Shown piece by piece: positions 58,641 through 64,000 of a DNA stretch of 64,000 bases. Below the pieces are notes generated by a model that made no database searches, was not told the origin of the DNA, and was given only the letters and a program-made list of their open reading frames with translations. A program made the position numbers and the translations under genes. This DNA is from Dromaius novaehollandiae (Eukaryota > Chordata > Aves > Casuariiformes > Dromaiidae): contig NW_026991398.1 of assembly GCF_036370855.1 (NCBI RefSeq), positions 3,348,001 through 3,412,000 on the forward strand. The letters run 5' to 3'. Position 1 is the stretch's first letter. Each line of letters opens with the position of its first letter.

Positions 58641-59559
58641 CCACACTGAAGCTATTAAAAGGTTTCCTGCTGATCAGGAGAATGCACAGAGGTGACATCC
58701 CAAGAACCTGCACCAACCAAGAGCCTGCTGGGCACAGCCTTTTCTCTACAGCAAGGTGCTCTGCCAAAGGATCTGTCACAGGGGCAGCTGGGAACCTCCA
58801 CTGCTTCTTCAGGCATGAGACACATCTCTGGGCCAGCCTGTATTTCACAAAACCACACGTGTTGAGGCAGGCTTCTCTGATGCCCTTCACAGAGGAGAAG
58901 CTCACCTGGGTCACCCTCATGTCCCTTGATGTCACTGTCATCCCTCCTTTCATGACACTCCTCTGCAAACGGCTGTCATCTCCTGGCAAGACTCTCTCCA
59001 GGTCATGTGACATCTCCACTCTGTCACCCTGGCACAAATCCCACAAGGGAACAATTGCACTTGCATTTCCTTTACCATCAAGTCTTAGCTGTGAGCAACT
59101 TGTTCTGCAGCACCTATTAAATGACAGCAGGACACCACTTCCATTTGTAGGGCCTCGGTAAAGAGACCAGCCCAGGGAGCAGCTGCACTGGAAAGGGTTT
59201 CTGACACTGTCACATCAACTCAGCACTGCACCAGGCATCGACCTGACACCAGACCTCTGCTGTGCCAGCTAGTCTGTAAACACAGTCTCTGCCCCACAGA
59301 GCTGGCCCTTCTGCTAGATACAACCAAGTGCCAGCAAGAAGAGACGGATGCTCGACCCTCGCCACTTGCACACTCCCCAGGCACTGCTCTGCTCGCTGCC
59401 TTGGCTCCTCAACCCACACACACAGGGAAGCTCTTGTGGTGACACCAGGAGGTGGCCAAGGCACTCTGGGCTCACAAGCTGCGTGCAAACACTCAGCACA
59501 AGACCAGGACCAGAGCTGGCTCCTTGGGCGATGCTGCTGGTATCACAAGGAACTTCCCA

Positions 59560-59800
59560 GCCAGGGGCCTGCTGCAGCCCTAGAGGCTGCTGGGACAGGA
59601 GGGACCTCCGAGTCAATTCCAGGCCATGTGCCAGCTGCTGGCCTGCCAGCTGCTCTGTCTGCAGTGACCTCACAAGGGACTTCCCAGGCAGGGGCCTGCT
59701 GCTGGCCTATCAGGGACTCAGAAGGAGATGACCTCACAGTCCCCTTCACAGCCACGTGCCTGTCACTGGCCCTTTCCTCCCAGAGACAGATCCACTCCCA
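59560..59800 (+). repeat. Minisatellite block (about 4 units)
   Basis: It is a direct partner of 21,650-21,835, of the same 63-bp family, with one or two more recognisable units on its left. Confidence 0.75.
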
Positions 59801-62180
59801 GGAAAACCTGGCCCTGGATTGCCCCCACCCCCACAGGATTCTTGGTGCTCAGCCCCAGGACCCAGGAGTCCTGGCAGTTACATTGTCCCCTGAGCCAGTC
59901 AGGACCCTCAGGCAGGGCTCTCATGGCAGCCCTCCCAGCCCTATCCAGACACCCCCACAGCCCAGGATCCACAGTTAAGCCTCTGTGCGACCCCTCAGGA
60001 AGGAGCTCCCAAAGCTCTTACCCTCAGTGGAGAGCCGCAGGAGCATTGGGAACAAGGAGCTGTGGTCTGGGCTGATGGTGTCAGTCCAGCAGTCCTCCAT
60101 CTCGCTTGCCCCCTTGCCCTTGGCTCAGCTCTCCAGCTGAGAATGGAGGTCGCTTTTCCCATCTTGTCACCCAAAACTCCTTTCTAAAGTGCCCCAGGTC
60201 CTCTGCCTGCTGGTGATGTGCCCCAGCGTGGCTCCCATTCCCTCTCCTTGCCATGGAGTGGCTCCAAAGGGCAGTGGCAGGCAGCACATGAGCAGTGCCC
60301 AGTAGCGCCTGGGCCTCGCAGGGATGTGAGGGCACTGCTGTGGCACTGGGGAGACCTCCCTGTGATGCAGCACATCCCACTGTGACCTCAGCTCGTGTCA
60401 TCAGGGGGCTCAGGAGGTCACTGCCATGGAGATGGCACAGCCAGGGAGAGAGCAGACAGATTTGCCCTCACGTCCTGGAAAGCAGTCACCTCCCCTCACC
60501 CCAGTTATTTTCCAGAACTTGCTGATAAATCTTTCAGGAATGTCTGCAGATGGTGTCAAAGGCTGTGAAACATCTCAAATTGGGCACTGGAGAGGTCACT
60601 TCTGCACCTGGCACTGACAGATCTCTGCATTGGGCTGCTTTAAGTTTTGGCATTTTTCAAAGCCAGGATCAAAATCGTGTGAGATCAAACTGCACAAAGT
60701 GTGGCCACAGGCTGAGCTGCTTTGGTGAGCTTCAAAACTGGTTTCTGCTGTGGGTTGCTCTTCTTGTAGAAGTAGTATGTAGGACAATGTGGGACAGGAC
60801 AGAGCCTTCCTTCTTTAGGCACCAAAGCAGGCTTCTTGCTTTTAAAAGTCCTCAGCAAGGTTTCTCGTCTGTGGTGCTTAAGATGAAGATAATACTCCAG
60901 AGAAGAGCCAATGTGCCCTTAACACACATCACCTGGAGGGCCAGGCCAGGGAGCAAATCTGGGGAAGATGTCCCATTTCCCATGCATTTTGCCCAACTTC
61001 CCTTCTGACTGAGCCTAGGGAAAGCCATTCCTCCTGCCTGGGCCTCTTTTGGGCCTTGGGCTTTTCAGTGTCTCCTTGAAGCAGTGCTTCTTGCCTGGGT
61101 GTCACTAAAGCCTCTGGCACCCTGCACATACCCAGCTGCCACCCAAGCTCTCCTGGGGAGCTTTACAGCCCTGGCACCCTGCATCTCCCACATTTTCGAC
61201 CCTGGTCATCTCAGGACATGCCCACACACTGCAGGGCTGCTGCCCAGGCTCTGGTGCAGAGCCTATAAGGGGGTGCAATGCCTCAGGACCTGCATTTGGG
61301 CTCATTCAGAAGTTTGTGAGGTGACCAGCTCCCAGCTCTGCAGCTGCTGAAGCTTGAGAACGTCCCTACAACCAGCCTTCCTGCTCTTCCTAGTCTTGGC
61401 ACAGTCCCAGGGTGACTCTTGCAGAAGGGAGACTCCATCCCCCTTGAATACTGTCAGAGATGGGGCTTTCCAAGTCATTGCAAAAGGAAGGACTCATTTA
61501 CTTCTTTGGGTTGCTTATCCAGCCTGTGGCACCCACTCCGTGATGCTGTGAGCCCAGCTGTGCACCCTGAGGTCTCTGTCCTTTCTCTGCCCTGTCTCCT
61601 GGGTGTCTGCCCAAAGTCTTGCCAGTGCACCAGGGCCATGGGAAGTGTTGCTTTAGAGAGCTCTCTTGAAGCTATGACATGTTGTGGAGCTGAAGAGCTG
61701 ACAGAGGCTTGTCTGGGATGTGGCCATGCTCCCAAACCCCTTCCTGCTCCTGGTCAGAGGGGCCAGGAAGCTCCCAGGATTGAGAGCAGTGGGTTTGGTG
61801 TGGGTGGGATGGGTTTCCCTTGACATGCCTGAGTCCTGCCTGGGTTGCTCTGAGTGCCCAGGAAAATCCCTCTTTTCCAGGGACTTGCAAAGAGTGTTTT
61901 CCAGACTTTTGTACAGAAACACAGCCCGGTCCAAGATGCCCAAGAGCAGCACAGCCCCCAGCATGGTGCAGGACCCCCAGGAGCTGTATGGCTCTCTCCT
62001 CTTTTTCCACATGTCCTGATTACATTAACAATTTCTAACATCCCTTTACAGTACAGTATCTGGGCACTGTAACACTGTAACTCCTTCCATTACTCTTTGT
62101 TCATTCCCATACTGTGCTGCTGATTTGCACTGTGGGGAGTTTAAAGCTTCCTCTGCCTTTCAGTAGTTTGTTCCTCTGGG

Positions 62181-63510
62181 CAAGTCCTTCATTCTGTTTC
62201 TCTCTAGCATTTCCTATCTATCCAAAACATTTCTACTCAGGCTATCCCTTGTGGTAAGTGGACTTCATTGGAGGCAGCTTGGACTTAGCATGCAGTTCAG
62301 GAGTGTAATTATTTTTGAGGAAACTGCATCATGCCTTTTTTTTTTCTGGCTTGCAATGAAGAAAAATTCTTCTGTGTCTATTTGCAGCTCGTTCTCTAAG
62401 GAAAGCAGGTGGGAAGTGGGACATGAGAGCTGTAACCTTCATTTGCAGACTTCAGTGGAGAAAGGTTTGACTTTAAGAGGAGTGATGCAAGTCCCAGGTG
62501 GCTGATGAGGGAAATGGCAGGGGTGGGGAGATGGGGAGGAAGATTGCCTATATAGTGTCTGACCTCTGGGAACACTGCTTTTCCTACATGTCCACACTTC
62601 CTTAGGAGACACTCTGGATCTATATCATTTGGAGAATGTTGCTGTCACTTATTGTGAAAGATGAATAATAATACTAACCATAAAAACCTTAAAGAGCAGA
62701 CATACCTTTACACTACGTTCTAATTGAAGTCACTGTCTTTCAACGACACTGCTGTAACCAATTAGCTGTACACTACTTGAAGAAAATTACAGAGAGAGAC
62801 ATGGTTCATTGTGGCTTTTTGCATTGTAATGAGCCCCATGGTGTATTTGGTGCTGACTCCATGAACCTCAGCTATTGCGCGGAGATGGAGCAAAATGTTC
62901 AAGTCAAAGTCAGAAGCAAATCCCAAACTGTTGTAGAGTGTTAATAGATCCCACTGAGGGCCATTACCAGCAAAGAGTCACTGGGGGCTGATTAGAGCAG
63001 AAAATTGTAATCACTGATTACAGGCAGGCAAAGGAAATGTGCAGGTAGCTCTGATACCATGTTAACCCTTGATGTGTTTTTCAAGCAAAACGTCCAAGCA
63101 TGGACACTGAGACCCTGGGAAGGGAGATCCTTTCCCCTACGTGTTTTCCATGGCTCTTCCTGGGGGCAGTGTGCAGGTTGGGGTGTGCAATATTCATGCA
63201 AGACAATGACATGAGACCTGCTGGGCTCCCCAGGGGACAAGGGGACAGTGAGGCCCTGATGTCTACTCATAGGCCTCAGTGGCAGAGACAATAGCTATAG
63301 GGGACAAAGACGTCAGGTCTGTCGGAGGCTTTCAGTCTGTTTCAGGCAGTTGGCCTTCCTTGCTGCCCGGGCACACTGCTGTCTGACTAACTTGCCTACT
63401 AACTGCTATGCAAGTATACTGTGGGAGAAAGTGTCAAGAGCCTTCCTAAACTTGAGTTAACTGACATTCACTGTTCTCCGTTCCTGCACAAATGCAGTTC
63501 TTTTAACACA
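62181..63510 (-). repeat. Unit E: inverted unit-flank element, start of a further OR unit
   Basis: It matches 25,061-26,340 at an offset of 37.15 kb and is inverted relative to 51,000-52,860. It therefore opens a plus-strand OR unit that continues beyond the window. Confidence 0.8.
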
Positions 63511-63519
63511 GGAGACCAT

Positions 63520-64000
63520 CAGGTTGGTGAGGCTCACATCCTTTCCCCTCAGTAGATCTATGCTGACTGCTCCCAGTCACCTTCTTCTCTTTTGTTTACC
63601 TAGAAATAAGATCAGAGAAGACTTGGTCCATGACACTCTCCTGACCAAAGTGAGGCTGAACGGCCTGTAGTTCCCCAGGTTGTCCTTGTGGCCTTTTTTG
63701 AAGATGGATTCAACATTTGCCTTTCCCTGGTCTTTGGGACCTCCCTGAGTCCCCACAGCTTTCCAAGATGATAGAGAGAGGCCTTGCCAGATGTCAGCCA
63801 GCTCTCTCAGCACCCTTAGCTGCAGCCCATCCAATCCTGTAAACGTGTGTTCTTGCAAATAACTCCTGACTCAGCCCTCAGGCACTGCTGTTTTGTTTTT
63901 CTCCTTGGAAGTCCTGACTCTAAGAACAGTGGCCTGGGAGACTTTGTTGGTGGACACTGAAGCAAAGGCATTGAGTTCCCCAGACCCATCTGCATCTGCT
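63520..64000 (-). mobile_element. CR1 LINE, unit E copy, cut by window edge
   Basis: The minus strand shows TGLDGLQLRVLRELADI, then KKGHKDNLGNYRPFSLT and VRRVSWTKSS, paralogous to 26,380-26,860. It continues past the right edge. Confidence 0.85.

Larger units (their letters stand above)
52861..62180. other. Right copy of the central spacer
   Basis: It is a direct copy of 17,600-25,060. Matching pairs are 18,440/53,810, 18,990/54,380, 19,440/54,810, 21,100/56,540, 22,700/59,880, 23,200/60,390, 24,000/61,130 and 24,850/61,970. About 2.5 kb (57,030-59,560) has no match on the left. A poly-A and A-rich insertion of about 70 bases at 53,288-53,370 is also private. No recognised gene is present. 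Confidence 0.75.
42880..64000. repeat. Right copy of the tandem OR megablock
   Basis: It contains unit D, the right spacer and the beginning of unit E, and is truncated by the window. Private changes are the solo LTR, the CR1 deletion, the A-rich insertion and the 57.0-59.6 kb segment. Confidence 0.85.

Overview
The window looks like nuclear DNA of a bird. It holds three intact or near-intact single-exon olfactory receptor (OR) genes of the expanded avian OR14-like (gamma-c) type. It also has many fragments of CR1, the dominant avian non-LTR retrotransposon, and endogenous retrovirus remnants. No bacterial signals (operons, ribosome binding sites) are present. The species cannot be named from the sequence alone.

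The layout is a duplicated OR cluster. Unit A (about 2.0-7.1 kb, minus strand) keeps only the last 22 codons of an OR plus its downstream DNA. Unit B (7.2-17.6 kb, minus) has the OR at 8,720-9,655. Unit C (25.1-38.9 kb, plus) has the OR at 31,538-32,473. Unit D (42.6-52.9 kb, minus) has the OR at 44,368-45,279. Unit E begins at about 62.2 kb in plus orientation and is cut by the window edge before its OR is reached. B and C form a divergent inverted pair around a 7.4 kb spacer. D, a 9.3 kb version of the spacer, and the start of E repeat the same arrangement 35.3-37.2 kb further right. The basic duplicated block is therefore itself a large inverted repeat.

Each complete unit (B, C, D) has the same gene plan. 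There is a candidate noncoding first exon ending in a conserved GTAAGT donor, an intron of about 2 kb, an acceptor 17-30 bases before the ATG, one coding exon of 303-311 codons, and an AATAAA signal about 190-240 bases after the stop. A CR1 copy lies antisense upstream of each OR and must predate the duplications. The proteins would be seven-transmembrane odorant receptors in the cilia of olfactory neurons.

Between the genes lie a dispersed minisatellite of about 63 bp carrying a conserved AGGTCA core, simple repeats, a decayed retrovirus (about 40.3-41.6 kb), a complete 345-bp solo LTR with a 6-bp target duplication (51,319-51,663), and a spacer with an exon-like open frame at 18,989-19,390. 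All boundaries of duplicated blocks were judged by eye and are approximate to tens or hundreds of bases.
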